From Clonostachys chloroleuca (lineage: Eukaryota > Ascomycota > Sordariomycetes > Hypocreales > Bionectriaceae): a stretch of 64,000 bases of DNA. The notes below the pieces were generated by a model. The model was not told the origin of the DNA. It did no database searches and was given only the letters and a program-made list of their open reading frames with translations. The stretch covers positions 7,378,001 to 7,442,000 of the forward strand of contig JBANAY010000003.1 in NCBI GenBank assembly GCA_037952775.1, read 5' to 3'. Below are positions 22,601 to 34,700 of this stretch, one piece after another (the first letter of the stretch is position 1; every line of letters starts with the position of its first letter). Both the position numbers and the translations under genes were made by a program.

Positions 22601-23977
22601 ATGGATTCCATGACAGGGGATCAAATTCAGGCTCTCGCCAATGAGCTGCCGCCACTGACGCCCAAAGGCTTAGGATCTGCTGTAGAAGTTGTTGCCTGCT
22701 TGTTCGGTGCCATCAGTCTCCTCGCCGTATCACTTCGAATATACGTTCGCTCAGGCTGCTCGGTCGCATCTTCTAGGCACTGGGGCATCGAGGACTACCT
22801 GGTGTTAGCTGGTATTGTAAGTTGAAATCGCATCAGTTATTATAGCAAGCGCTCGCTACCTCTCTCTGGGCTTCAGTTAATTGACCATTTACGTTGGTAG
22901 CTACCTTTCATTCCCGCCGTTGCCTTTGCCGTCCTGGCTGCTCGCTATGGTGTTGGGAGCCATGACGTCGACATCCCCTCGCCGTTGTATCTGATCCGCG
23001 CCTCCGAATACCAAACCTACTGGGAGGTCTTGTACTTCATCGCGTCAACGATTATCAAATGTGCCATTGGATTCACTTGTGTTCGTGTGGATACGAGGAA
23101 GCGAGTCACCATCCCATTATACGTCAACATGGCCACCATGGTCATAGTGGCCATCCTTGCTCTGACTTTTGTCTTTGCAAACTGTGTTCCTGTTGCGGCA
23201 ACATGGAACCCAGCGTTGTACGTCCTTTCGATTTTGAGGCGAATCGTCCGTAACTAACAACGATCAACCCAGGGGGACCTGCCAGGATAAGATCAGCTTG
23301 CAAACTGTCAGTTATATCGTGTCTGTTATCCAAATGGTGACGGACTGGGCATGCGCAATTATCCCTTTTTTCATTGTCGCCGGGCTACAAATGTCGAGAA
23401 GAAGAAAAGTGTCTGTCATTGCAATTCTTGGGATTGGTGTTACCGCAAGTATCGCCACCTGCATTCGCATGCCCTTCTTGAAGTACTACGACACGAAAAA
23501 ATATCCCACTGAGATAGGCTGTACGTCTTGTACCCATTTCAACATTCTCATCCCATGCTAACAGAGCATCGCAGATCATCTTGGTGTCATCAGCATCACG
23601 TCAAACCTCGAGTGCAGCTTGGGTATCATCGCATGCTCTTTACCTCCTCTCAGGAAGCTGTTCAAATTCTACTACGGCAATTCTTCTCGCGACGCTCAGT
23701 ATAAGTATACCCGAGAGGTAAGTCTCATGAGCCCACGCGTTGTGTGGATAGAGTTGCCATCCATCATCAGTGCCCTCCAACACAAACTGACTTTCAACAG
23801 AGCGAAAATGCGCTGGGATCTTCCGGTCCAGGAATCAGACTCGATTCGATCAACAAGCACGATCGACCTTTCCATTCGGCAAAAGTCACTGCGTCAGGCT
23901 TTAGAGAGCTTGAGACGGACGATGATGGCTCTAGCCGCAAGGGGATCGTACGAAAGACGGACATCTACGTCTCATAG
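22601..23977 (+). CDS. SAT4/rhodopsin-like integral membrane protein
   Basis: Seven-helix fungal membrane protein of the SAT4 (rhodopsin domain) family, 366 residues, function unknown. Five exons: 22601-22816, 22901-23217, 23273-23520, 23575-23717 and 23801-23977; all junctions keep phase. Typical features are LRIYVRSGCS and GIEDYLVLAGI after helix 1, the YGVGSHD loop, a conserved cysteine in NCVPVAATWNPAL-GTCQD, the DWACAIIPFFIVAGLQMSRRRKV helix with basic cytosolic end, and a last helix LECSLGIIACSLPPLRKLF matching the family's 'E.slgiia.s.p.LrplF'. The C-terminal 60 residues are polar and likely cytosolic. The second of three family members in the window. Confidence 0.92.
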
Positions 23978-25562
23978 AAGGCCCATCTTTCTAGCTCTCA
24001 TCCTACATCACACTAAATTAGAATAAGGGAATCGTTACTGGGCATCCACCAAGGGTTAGGGTCAAGACTAAGTTCTTCAGTTCGTCTATCATGATAGCAG
24101 TATGGCGGGGAAACCAGAAAGTCTTCAGTGCACCAAGACCACTGCTAGATCGCAACTAAGGTGATGTGGCCTTGGCCAACGAGGAAAGTCTGGCAGTTTG
24201 CCAAGACACGATGGTCCCACAGACTCAAAAAAAAAAATCTCGCCAGATTCATATGAGAAAGGATAAGCAGTAGCTTAAAACAACTTATTAATATATTCGT
24301 TCAGGACTGCCTCCTGCCTTTTCAATCCAGTTCTTCTTTTTCATACTTTTATCCATGGATACTATCATGTTGAGACAAGTCGTGCTCTACATATCAGTCC
24401 AAAAACGGTTGTAATGTCTTGGTCTTCTAGAAGGTCCCTAGGTATACCATTCACTCTCTGTTTGCCTCTCTCCATGTGTTTGAACAAACGAGTAGTGCGT
24501 AACTAAGCACACCGCCGCTAAAAGTAAAAACAATTACTTTGGAAGGGATTACTTTATCTCACTCTGTCAAAGTCGAATGGCCACCTTGCCTCGACGCATC
24601 TCCAGGTTTTCGAACATGTTCCAGCCAGCATTCTATGCGCTAAAGCTCGAGTTCCTCGAATCTAGTTTGGGAATCTCTCGGGATTTTCTAGTATAACTCA
24701 CACATGATGCATAATTCTTACGCCCTTGTTGGTGATCATGAAGAAATGTTTTATGTTGCTATCAATATGAGCAAAACCTTAGCTAGAAAACAGGCTGCCA
24801 TGGGATATAGATGAGCGTTTGGGTATAAAGCTAAAAACAGCAATAGAGGATGCCAGACCCGATATCTTAATACGTAAATCTAAGATTTAATAGCTTAAGA
24901 TTATAGTCTTGTAGAAGGAAAACCCTATAGACCTTTATCTGAATAAGTTACTTACGATTAAGATAAGCTCCTTATTAAATTTCTATTTAAACTGCACGCT
25001 TTTATCTCGTTTTCTACTTATCTTCTATCATTTTAATCTAAACACTGCAACTAACGAATCTAATAAGTACTATTAGCCTCTTGGCCAGAGCACATAAGCT
25101 GATATATGTATATATAAATATATACATCATACTAGATGGTATAATCTTGGCGTCTTCTCTTAAAGTTTAGAAAATCATCTAGACTAATAGGATAAAGCCA
25201 GAAAAATAAGCACAAGTGACCTTAAGTATGCTAGTCGTGCAAAGGCCGTCCTGATCTAGCAGCTTGATTACCTAGGCTGACCAGCTTCATCAATTTGGTC
25301 AAACAAAGAGCTTCAAAAGCCTTGAACTAAGCCAAAAGCTTGATATTTATGCTATCTCGGCATTGAAAAGTAGGGAGAGATTAAAGTGGTGGGTTTTCCT
25401 CGTGCGTAAAGCCAGATCATTGCAAAAGTTGCCCTCATCGGGAAGAAAAAGTAGGGTGGCACAAAGAGAGGAAATTGGATGGGAGGAATCGGGTCTTAGT
25501 AGAAGAGAGCTTCAACTGCAATGTTCCTTAGCCTCTAAAAACACAATGAAAGAGAACACAGT

Positions 25563-25581
25563 GGGGGGGGGGGGGGGGGGG
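25563..25581 (+). repeat. Poly-G tract of 19 bases
   Basis: An uninterrupted run of 19 G on the plus strand. The true length is uncertain in any short-read or single-molecule assembly. Confidence 0.85.
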
Positions 25582-26398
25582 CTTTCAAGATATCGATCAA
25601 CTTTAGGACGATAATTAGGCACATGCTGACCGTGAAAACCTTAGCCAAATGATCAAGGGCCAATATATCCAAAATCGAAGGCTTCTGGAAGCTGGCATAC
25701 TGGCTGAGATTCCTGATAAAACAATCATCCCCAATTCTCTAATTTCATATGTGAACAGAGTTGGCTCAACGTCAGACAGCAGGCAGTACTCAGTAGCATG
25801 AAAGGATTTAGGTGCCGAGCGGACAGATGAATAATACTAAAAATAATGGCTGCCGATAAATCGGTACGTTCGGCACTGACCTTACATTGTAGGTTAGGCT
25901 TGTGTGTACGGAGTATCACTTCCCAAATTACCGACTCTGTTGTGGATTGTTGCCTTGTTGGGCTGGTGGATTTGCTGATTAAATTAAATAAATCATGCCC
26001 ACGAGCGCTAGCGTTTCTATTTAAGGAGAATAGTCTTCGTAGCCCCAGGGGTAACACTGACCCAGATTTGCGTTTGCTGACGATTTTTCATCTGGGACTG
26101 CCTACTATGATCATGACCTTACAGGACAGAGTTGATATTCTGACTTGAGTTTTATTAGACTACCTTCAGTAGGAGATTAAAAAAAATAATTGCCATTTGA
26201 GGATGAAATCAAGAATGGATTGGAACCTCGGCAGCTTGGTGTTAGTTTGACAACGGCAAAGCACGATGGATCTAGAGGCGGGTCGTACGCAACTCCCGGC
26301 TGATGAAACGCTGGGTTCGCAATCCTTCACTCACCCTAATGCTCTCCGAATGTGACAAGGTGGGGGAGGTGCAGGGCACGAGATCTTGGCGACCAGCT

Positions 26399-26406
26399 TA
26401 TAAATA
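26399..26406 (+). promoter_or_regulatory. TATA box of the feruloyl esterase gene
   Basis: TATAAATA, about 98 bases before the ATG at 26497. Motif and spacing only. Confidence 0.45.
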
Positions 26407-26496
26407 ATTGCGAGCGACGTCGGCCTAGGATGAGGACGGAGACTTTTCGATCTCGCACAGAAATTTCAACGGCCAGTGAACTCTCAGTCGCCCATC

Positions 26497-27468
26497 ATGC
26501 TCACCAACGCCGCAGTTTCGTTCTTCGTCTTAGCCTCTGCCGTGTTGCAGGGTGTCGACGGTCTCACAATCCAGAAGCGTGGCTCAGCGGGTTGTGGAAA
26601 GTCCCACAACTTCATCGGCGAGACAAGGGATTTTAGCTTTGAGAGCAGCGGTGGCAATCGAACTTATCGAATCTTCCTGCCCTCGGGATACGATGTGAAC
26701 AATCCCCAGCCACTAGTGATTGCTTACCACGGTTCTGGAGGAACGCCTTCGGCTATTGAATCGCTTACGAAGTTCTCCGACGAATCAATCAATTCCAAGA
26801 TGGTTGCTGCCTACCCGGCCGGTGTAAATGTAAGGACCTCCAAATATTGATTAACCTGGATGGAGATTAACAAGGAATGATTCTACAGGGAAACTGGCAA
26901 GGCCCAACATACGCCACCCCCGGCGTCAGTGACAAAGTCTTCACCACCGATCTGGTGAACCGCATCAAGAACAACTACTGTATCGACGAATCCCGCGTCT
27001 ACGCAGCCGGTCAATCAAATGGGGGAGGGTTCGTGAACACCCTGGCTTGCTCTCCTGAGCACGGCGGCCAATTTGCCGCTTTTGCGGCCAGCTCGGCTGC
27101 GTTATATACCGACGTGACGGGAGATGAGACTTGCCACCCCTCGCGCTCGCCTCTCCCCTTCTTGGAATCGCACGGCACCGGAGATACGACAATCCCTTAC
27201 GAGGGCGGTACTGGCCGCGGCGGGTCCTATTCCAGCGATCCCAGAGTGGTTGTCCCGCTGGTCTACACGTAACAAGTGCACCGGCTCCTCGACCTCAGAG
27301 CTGGGCAATGGGGTGTCTCTGCAGGAGTGGACTTGCAGTGGAGAGAAAGGGTTGCTGAGCCATTACAAGCTCGAGGGTCATCCTCACGCGTACCCATCAG
27401 AGTCGGACGCGCAGCTTTTCCTTTCTCCTAAGATCATCGACTTCTTTAATCGTCACAAGAAGCCTTAA
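26497..27468 (+). pseudogene. faeC: Feruloyl esterase C-like secreted esterase, interrupted by a frameshift
   Basis: Homologue of fungal feruloyl esterase C, which frees ferulic acid from arabinoxylan; it belongs to the poly(3-hydroxybutyrate) depolymerase-like (LpqC) alpha/beta-hydrolase group. Exons 26497-26829 and 26889-27468, 59-nt intron. A signal peptide (LTNAAVSFFVLASAVLQGVDG) is followed by SAGCGKSHNF, the oxyanion-side PLVIAYHGSGGTP, the nucleophile serine in AAGQSNGGGFVNTLAC and the acid/His region ESHGTGDTTIPY and LEGHPHAYP. After YEGGTGRGG the frame changes: the family's PAIPEWLSRWSTRNKC continues one base out. Dropping one G of the GGG at 27222-27224 restores a 303-residue protein. 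Either a real inactivating insertion or a base-calling error. Confidence 0.85.
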
Positions 27469-27824
27469 AGAGCTTTATCATTGATGTAATAAACTTCTGC
27501 AGTATATCATTCAAGATACATACGATTTCAAATAGCATTTCTGATCTATGAACTTGTGCTTTGTCAAATGATACAATATTGGCGCCCAAAAAAATCGAGA
27601 CCAAGTAGGAAAACTATACAACACATTGTAGGCGAGGCAATTTGTGGCCTCAGAAATGTTGTCAGTGTATAATCAGACGAGGATGTTATTATTGAGCAGT
27701 ACAACGAAGCTAATGACAAGAAATGGTTACAAATGCTTGAGGTAGGCATTACCGCTTTCACCTAGAAAGTTCCACCATCAAAGCTGTTACAAGTGATCAT
27801 GACAGCTATTAAGCCATAGCCTCC

Positions 27825-28646
27825 TTACATCATGTTCACAGCAACGAGGACCGCGGCTCCCGCAACCATGAATGAGCCAAGGTTTTTGGTGGCACCAGCG
27901 GTGGGGACTGAGGTGGACGACGTGGTCTAAACCGATTAGCAAATAACGTCATTCTACTGGCAAGAATAGAGCTCCTTACCGAGTTGCTACCGTGAGTAAG
28001 GCTGGGGGTGGTGCTAACCAGAGTCGTGGCGGAGGCTGCAGGTGTGGTAGCCTTGGTGACAGAGACAGAGCCAGAAGAGCTAGCAGCCGCCGATGAGGCA
28101 GAGGCAGCCAGAGAGCTAGACTGAGCAGCAGAAGATCGGACAGTAGACTGAGTAGCACTAGTCTGAGCAGCACTGGTTTGGGCGGCGCTTGTCTGGGCAG
28201 CGGAGCTCTGGGCAGAGGCCGTAGAGGAAGCTTGCGAGGAGCCGCTGGATGGGCTGGGCGAAACAGTCAAACCACAGGCCTTAGCAGCAGTGGTAACACC
28301 ATCGCCGTAGTCGGGCCAGAGGTTGTAGGTGTAGGCGCACTCCATACATCCCTGGTAGTAGGTCTTCCACTGAGAGTTGTCACAGTAGCCGCTCTGCTGA
28401 GCATTGAGGATGGTGTAACCTAGAACCAGTCAGCCATTTCTTTCCAAGACTCACACCAACTTATGCGCTGATATCTATTAGAATAAAGGAGGTCATACCG
28501 CAGTTGGCGTGGCACTGGTACTCAGCACCACTCACGGCGCGCTTGGCAAGGGGGATGTGAGCAGGCCAGAAGTCACGCTCCTCAACGGAGGCGGAAGCAA
28601 TGGTGACAGACGCCAGAGAGGCAAGGGTGATCAGTGACAACTGCAT
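27825..28646 (-). CDS. Secreted, probably GPI-anchored Ser/Ala-rich protein
   Basis: Cell-wall or surface protein of 229 residues, no known enzyme domain. Exons 28499-28646, 27980-28419 and 27825-27926, introns of 79 and 53 nt, all in phase. An N-terminal signal peptide (LSLITLASLASVTIASA) is followed by a small cysteine domain (CHANC-G, YCDNSQW, GCMECAYTYNLW), then about 110 residues rich in Ser, Ala, Thr and Gln with repeated QTSAA units, which would be O-glycosylated. The C-terminus NLGSFMVAGAAVLVAVNMM is a hydrophobic tail after small residues, as expected for GPI attachment. Similar Aspergillus and Penicillium proteins are annotated only as glycoproteins or hypothetical. Confidence 0.85.
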
Positions 28647-29704
28647 TTTGATTAAATTGACAAGCGAGTGACAAGATGGATTATTAAATAGCTCGAGACA
28701 AGTGAGGAACTAGAGCTACAGAACCAAGCTCTTGGACTAGAGGCGGCGAATGAAGCTTACTTATAGTCTTACAACTAGAGTGGTCCCTTTCGGATGTCAC
28801 CAAGACCATCCACCACATCTTTAGCTTCGGGTCCGGAGACACAGTTAGTGTCCATGCCGCTCGTGGAAATATCACTGTCCTAGAGGATGGGAAGATTATG
28901 ACGAATGACCTGATTGCGGAGAGTGAGGTTGGTTGGCCGCTTTGCCCTGCATCTCGATGGATCCCCAATCCCGTCTGGGTATAGAAGAGCAGATTTTTCC
29001 AGGAAAACAAGGAAGCAAGGTATGTTCTGGCCGAGCCACATGGGTCCGCTTCACCGCATCACAGAAAGGATCACACGGCACGACATGTTCAGCTGGGGCA
29101 CCCCTAGCTCAAGGCGAAAGTGATGGCCCACTGTATATTGCCCCATGAACCAATTATGTATCGTCCAGGCATCTGATAAGATCAAGGCTTCCATCTTTAG
29201 TTATCAGATTATCTGATTAGTGGCCAACCATCCGGATACAACGGCACTCATAGACCAAAGTAAAGCCCACCCCGTCCCATGTGATAGCGGTGCCAGAACC
29301 AATATTTGCATGCATCTAGCGGCTTGTAAAGAGGTTCTCGGATATACGCACTCCTGCGAGACGGATGTTACCGAATCGGTGAATGCGGCCTCCAACGCCA
29401 TCACATGAAATCCTCGATTTTTAATCTGACTTTCCATAAGAGGCAATGGAGAAACGATGTAGTTTTGGCATATATCCCCGAAGAAATCATCTCATGAGAC
29501 TTCTCGGCACTTGTTGGCCGATTAGATCCAAAAAGAGGGCCAATCAAGCTTGGCGGCGACTATATGAGGAGTTGAAGGGGAAACCTCCTTTATTGCCAAA
29601 GCGCACACGCCCCAACTGTATCTCTTGCTTTCCCCTAATATCTGATCTCTGAGAAATTGCGTCTGTATGCTGAAGTCTGTTCAAACCTGATCTCTCCACA
29701 CAAA
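28647..29704. other. Intergenic region with one unexplained open stretch
   Basis: About 1 kb between divergent starts. On the plus strand 28759-28995 is open for over 70 codons after a TATAG acceptor-like site, without an ATG; see findings. CCAAT occurs at 29540-29544 in the right-hand promoter. Confidence 0.4.
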
Positions 29705-30692
29705 ATGTCTGCCAAATCCTTCTGGGCCACCCTGGCCATTTCGGTGGTTCTAGCAGGTGCTGCCGAGTGGAAGGACTTTGGCCCTGCTGAATTTCTGTGG
29801 CCAACCGACCGTGTTTGGTCGGCAGAGCAGGACAACACCGCCCCTTGCGGTTCGATAGCTTCACCCAATAACACGAACCGAACTGAGTTTCCAATGAGTT
29901 AGCACATCCCTCGTATTCGACCTCATTGTTGATCATCTCTTTCTAACGAAGGTACCAGCCAATGGGCGAGTTGCTCTCGTGGCCCAAGATGAGTCGTACA
30001 ACATCACGCTCAGCATCTCTTATTCCGATGGTGAGGAACTGAGGACAGATCTGGCCTATTGATTCCCAGCAACGTCCTAACATTGAGTGTCAGATCCCAA
30101 GAGCAACAGTGAGTTCACGACTTTGATCTCACCGTCCAAATTCAAGGAGATGGAGCTTGGTCACACTTGTGTCGACGTCACAGACCCTCCAAAATCGGTC
30201 ACCTCTGGAGACTATGCCACTCTGCAAATGATTTACGCCTCTCAGTTTGACCACAACGAGAACGAAACCTTCTATGCGTGTGCCGATATCAAATTCGTCG
30301 AAGCGAGTGCCTTCAAGACAACAATCCCCTGTTTCAACGCTACGGAGGAAGACGACAGTAATACCACGAACGAATGGACATACCATCACACTAGCACTGC
30401 CGCGTCTTCGACAGCCTCATCCACATCTACCTCAAGCTCTTCTCAGAATTCGGTGGGTGGTAGCAACAACGGCAGCTCCAGTGGTGGCGGTAGTGGTCTC
30501 TCCAAGGGTGGAATTGCCGGCGCAGTCATCGGCTCCGTTGTTGGTGCATGTTTGATTCTCGCTGCCGCTTTGCTCTTGTATCGCTGCAATGCGCAGAAGA
30601 ACAGGGTAATTAGACAGCAGAAGTTCGAGCAGGGTCTTGGTAAAGACTCGGCCTCGACGCCAAGCGTTGGCATGAATAAACTGTCTAAGTAG
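29705..30692 (+). CDS. BIM1-like (LPMO-like X325 fold) single-pass surface protein
   Basis: Surface protein of 287 residues with a domain like the copper acquisition factor BIM1 / X325 family, which is structurally related to lytic polysaccharide monooxygenases. Exons 29705-29897, 29959-30030 and 30094-30692, in phase (introns 61 and 63 nt). A signal peptide (FWATLAISVVLAGA) leads to FLWPTDRVW, APCGS, REFPM-like TEFPMTNGRVALV, LGHTCVD, SGDYATLQMIYAS and FYACADIKFV...PCFNA, matching the family's cysteines. A Ser/Gly-rich linker and a transmembrane helix (GIAGAVIGSVVGACLILAAALLLY) with basic cytosolic tail follow. The first mature residues appear to be AEW, with no N-terminal His as in copper-binding members, so copper binding is doubtful. 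The start ATG at 29705 fits the signal peptide. Confidence 0.82.
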
Positions 30693-31790
30693 GGAACCAA
30701 GGAGGAGCAGGCTGAGTTGGATTAATGCACTGTATGAATGCAACGAAAAATCTATAGTAGTTAGTAACGAAGAAATTTATAAATCATCCCCTAAAATTAG
30801 CTATTTACTCTGCGAGTAGCGGCCGAGCCGTCCTTAACTTGAGAGGATGTGTCTATGACTATTTGTAGCCCAAGATAATTGCTCTAAAAAGAATATCAAA
30901 GCCGTCGAGGTCTTTGGCACTAGTTTGTTTGTCTTTTCGGTGAATTCTGAACAATACATGCTGTCTTAAATGCCGGATGCGGCAACGTATGGCGGCAAAC
31001 ACTGTTATGACCATCGCACCCTCGAAGGAAACGCAATAAGCTGTAGCAGAAGGAGGTAATAATCAGAAAGATTTGAAACCTATATAGATAAAATAATTTT
31101 ACTATGAGCATAGATAATTTAGACGATATCGGAGAACCATGCACCGTCCCCTTTTACTCATTGAGCGAGAATAAATGAGTTTTCAATTTGACAACTCTCA
31201 AGATCATCAGTATTTAGGGTAGGTGACAAGAGACTCGTGCTATGCCTTCCCCCTGTCATTGAGCAAAGGCAAGAGTCGCGGTTGAATCTCGGCACCCGCA
31301 TCTCGCCCACCAACTAAGATCACGTGCTCTGGCTATCCCGCATCATCGGGGGTCGGAGCTTAATACGTCCGTCCACTGTCAAGCCTCTGTGGCGCAGTAG
31401 AGAAAGACGGCCTCGCCAGCCCCGATCGCACCGACCGACTTGCAAGGATCGTGCTCTCCCCTGATGCTGGTGCTCGCCGCTGGTCCAATCAAGTGATCAC
31501 CAAGGTAAGCGTTTTGATGTTTGTTGCATTTAGTGCATCTTAGCTACCGAGGCTGGTTGCATGGCCACTGTCGATCTTCGTCAGAGCTCTGCGTCCTACG
31601 AGCAAAGCCTCTTCAGAGTCTCAACTATAAGAGAACATTCAGGCGGTGGAATTGAAATTAGAAATAGCCTCTACAGACATTTTTCATTCTAACTTTCGGA
31701 TCAAATATTATCTCTTTTGCGGTACCAACTTTGCTTATTCCCGTTCAACCATTTTTGTACGCATATTCCCACACTTTGACCTAATCGACG
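30693..31790. other. Intergenic region, no gene seen
   Basis: About 1.1 kb holding the 3' flank of the BIM1-like gene and the promoter of the P450-reductase fusion. No coding feature is supported. Confidence 0.5.
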
Positions 31791-34700
31791 ATGACTACGA
31801 CTCCAATTCCCGGACCCAAGGGCTTGCCCATCATCGGTAACCTCTTAGAGCTCCAAGACGAAGTACCCATCCATGCACTTGAACGACTTGGAGATGTATA
31901 CAAGGATATCTTTAAATTGAAGATTGCAGGGCACGATAACTATTTCGTCTGCAGCCACGAACTCTTCAACGAACTATGTGACGAGACACGGTTCTTCAAG
32001 TTTGCCCCTCCAGCGTTGGTGGCAGACGAGCCTGAGGGCCGTGCTAGAGGCCTGTTCTCCTCTAACACGGAGAAGGAACAGGACTGGGCTCAAGCACACA
32101 GAATTCTCATCCCAGCCTTTGGACCCATGGCTATTCTGGATATGTATAATGGTATGTACTTCTCGTGTGACCTCTCAGTTAAATGATCCTTTCACATCTT
32201 CTTACTTTTGGTTTTCACTCACAGAGATGTATGATATTGCCACACAACTCATCATGAAATGGGCCCGAAAAGGTCCCGAGACCCCCATATTGGCAACCGA
32301 CGACTTCACCAGACTTACACTAGACACCATTGCCCTCTGTGCCATGGACTATCGATTCAATTCTTTCTATAGTGATGTGGCACATCCGTATGTAAAAGCC
32401 ATGGGCCAAAATCTCACTTCACGTAGTGAGAGGGGCCAGATAGGCAATATATTCAAGAGGATGCTTCCGGGGTATCAAGCCGAGATTCAGAAGAACTTCG
32501 ACTACATGCATAGCATCGCCGACGACATAATACAGTATCGTCGCCAGAACCCAACGGACAAGAAAGATTTGCTCAATGCCATGATCAATGGCAAAGATCC
32601 TAAAACTGGTGAGGGGATGCGTGATGAGCTCATTGCGGCCAATATGCAGACCTTCCTAATTGCTGGTGAGCTTACCCAGTATCATAAATGCCGAAAACAT
32701 TGACTCTAACATTCATTAGGGCATGAGACAACATCTGGTCTATTATCATTTGCGTTCATGAATATGCTCTTGAAACCTGAGACGTATTTTGCCGCGAGGG
32801 AAGAGGTCGATCGCGTGATTGGCAAGGAGAATGTCCAGGCCAAGCACCTCAAGGAACTTCATTACATCGAGGCAGTTTTGCGAGAGGCACTGCGTTTGAG
32901 TCCAACTGCTCCGGCCTTTGCACGTGGTGTTAGGCCTGAAAATACGGAGGAGACTGTGACTATTGGGAAAGCAAGATACGAAATCCCTCGCGGCCAGCCG
33001 GTACTGTGTTTACTGGGAAAAATTCAACGAGATCCTGCCGTTTTTGGAGATGACGCGGATGAGTTTAAGCCTGAAAGAATGCTGGATGGAAAATTCGAAG
33101 ACCTGCCAAAGAATGCGTGGAAGGTTAGTGCACAAATTTCCATTGCTTGATGCACGTATGAGTCACTGACAATACACACTCAAAGCCTTTTGGAACCGGC
33201 CTCAGGGGCTGTATTGGACGCGCTTTTGCTTGGCAGGAAGCATTGATGGTGACCGCAATGGTACTCCAGAACTTCGACATATCTCTTGATGATCCCAATT
33301 ACAAGATCCGAATCCAACAGAGCTTGACGATTAAACCCGCAGATTGTTACATTAGGGCTAGATTACGCAGCGGCATCTCTGCCGTGACTCTTCAGAGCCG
33401 GCTCTCTGGCTCCCAAAAACAACATTCTGAGGAACCAGCATCAGCCACCTCAAACGTGGATCAAGAGAAAGGACAGCCTTTTTTGATCTTATTTGGCTCT
33501 AACACCGGGTCTTGCCAGGCCCTGGCACAAAAATTGGCATCACAGGCTGCAGAGCAGGGCTACAATGCCACAGTTACTGACATGGATAATGGAGTTCAAC
33601 AACTCCCTGTTGATGGCACCCCCACAATTGTCATCACAGCATCTTACGAGGGTCAGCCAACCGATAATGCCACTCGATTTATCGCTTGGCTTCAAAGCCT
33701 CCAGGGCGGAGATAAGTTGAAGGGAAGTCGGTTTGCCGTGTTCGGTTGTGGTCACAAGGACTGGTCAGCCACCTACCAGCGTATCCCCAAATTGGTGGAT
33801 AATCTGATTGAAGCAAATGGAGGCCTAAGACTAGCAGATCGGGGAGTCTCGGATGCATCCCAAGGAGATATTTCCGGTGATTTTGAGAACTGGACCACTG
33901 AGAAGTTATGGCCTATGCTCCTATCTGACCTCCACGCTGGTCGTTCTTTGGAGAAGATGAAACCCAAGATGCCAAAGGTGGAAATCAGCATTTCTCATGA
34001 ACAACGAGCCGAAAACCTCCAAGCGAAAGCAGAGTGGGCTGAGGTTACTTATGTCAAGTCACTGACACAGCCCGGGGAATCAGAGAAGCGACACATTGAA
34101 TTCAAGCTGCGAGAAAGCTTGCCTTACCAGGCCGGAGACTATCTTACGGTTTTGCCTCTGAACCCAGATGTAACCATTAAGAGAGTCATGAGAAGATTCA
34201 ACTTGCCTGCAGATGGTGTGGTCAAAATCACCAAGCAGGGTTCGACAATGCTCCCCACTGACCAACCAATCTCCATATCCGACTTGTTGGCCGGGTATGT
34301 TGAACTTTCGCAGCCCGCAACTAAAAGAGTGAGTTCATTGATGCCACATAATTTGATATAATACATGCTAACGGGTGAAGGATCTTGAACTGTTGGTTGA
34401 TACTGTCCCTGAAGGGGACGAGAAATCGAATGTCATATCACTTGCCGAAGAGCCTAACTTCACGTTTTATATCAAGAAGCAGCGTATAAGCCTCCTGGAT
34501 GTACTCGAGTCCAACGCAATATCATCCACTATTGGTTTTGCCTCTTTCCTCGCTTTATTGCCCCCTCTTAAGGCTCGGTACTATTCTATCTCATCTTCCT
34601 CCCTCGCCGACCCCTCCATTTGCTCGCTCACATACAGCGTTCTGGATGCACCTGCCTGGGCCGACGGGAAAAAACACTTTATCGGCGTGGCAGGGAACTA

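Larger units (their letters stand above)
23978..26496. other. Gene-free, partly AT-rich region
   Basis: About 2.5 kb with no supportable gene. From about 24840 to 25240 the sequence is strongly AT-rich with many stops in all frames, which could be a mutated repeat. A 19-G run is at 25563-25581. The last few hundred bases are the promoter of the feruloyl esterase gene. Confidence 0.5.

Noticed and set aside
30432..30743. Minus-strand frames opposite the BIM1-like gene
   Set aside because: Shadows of the Ser/Gly-rich linker and membrane helix on the other strand.
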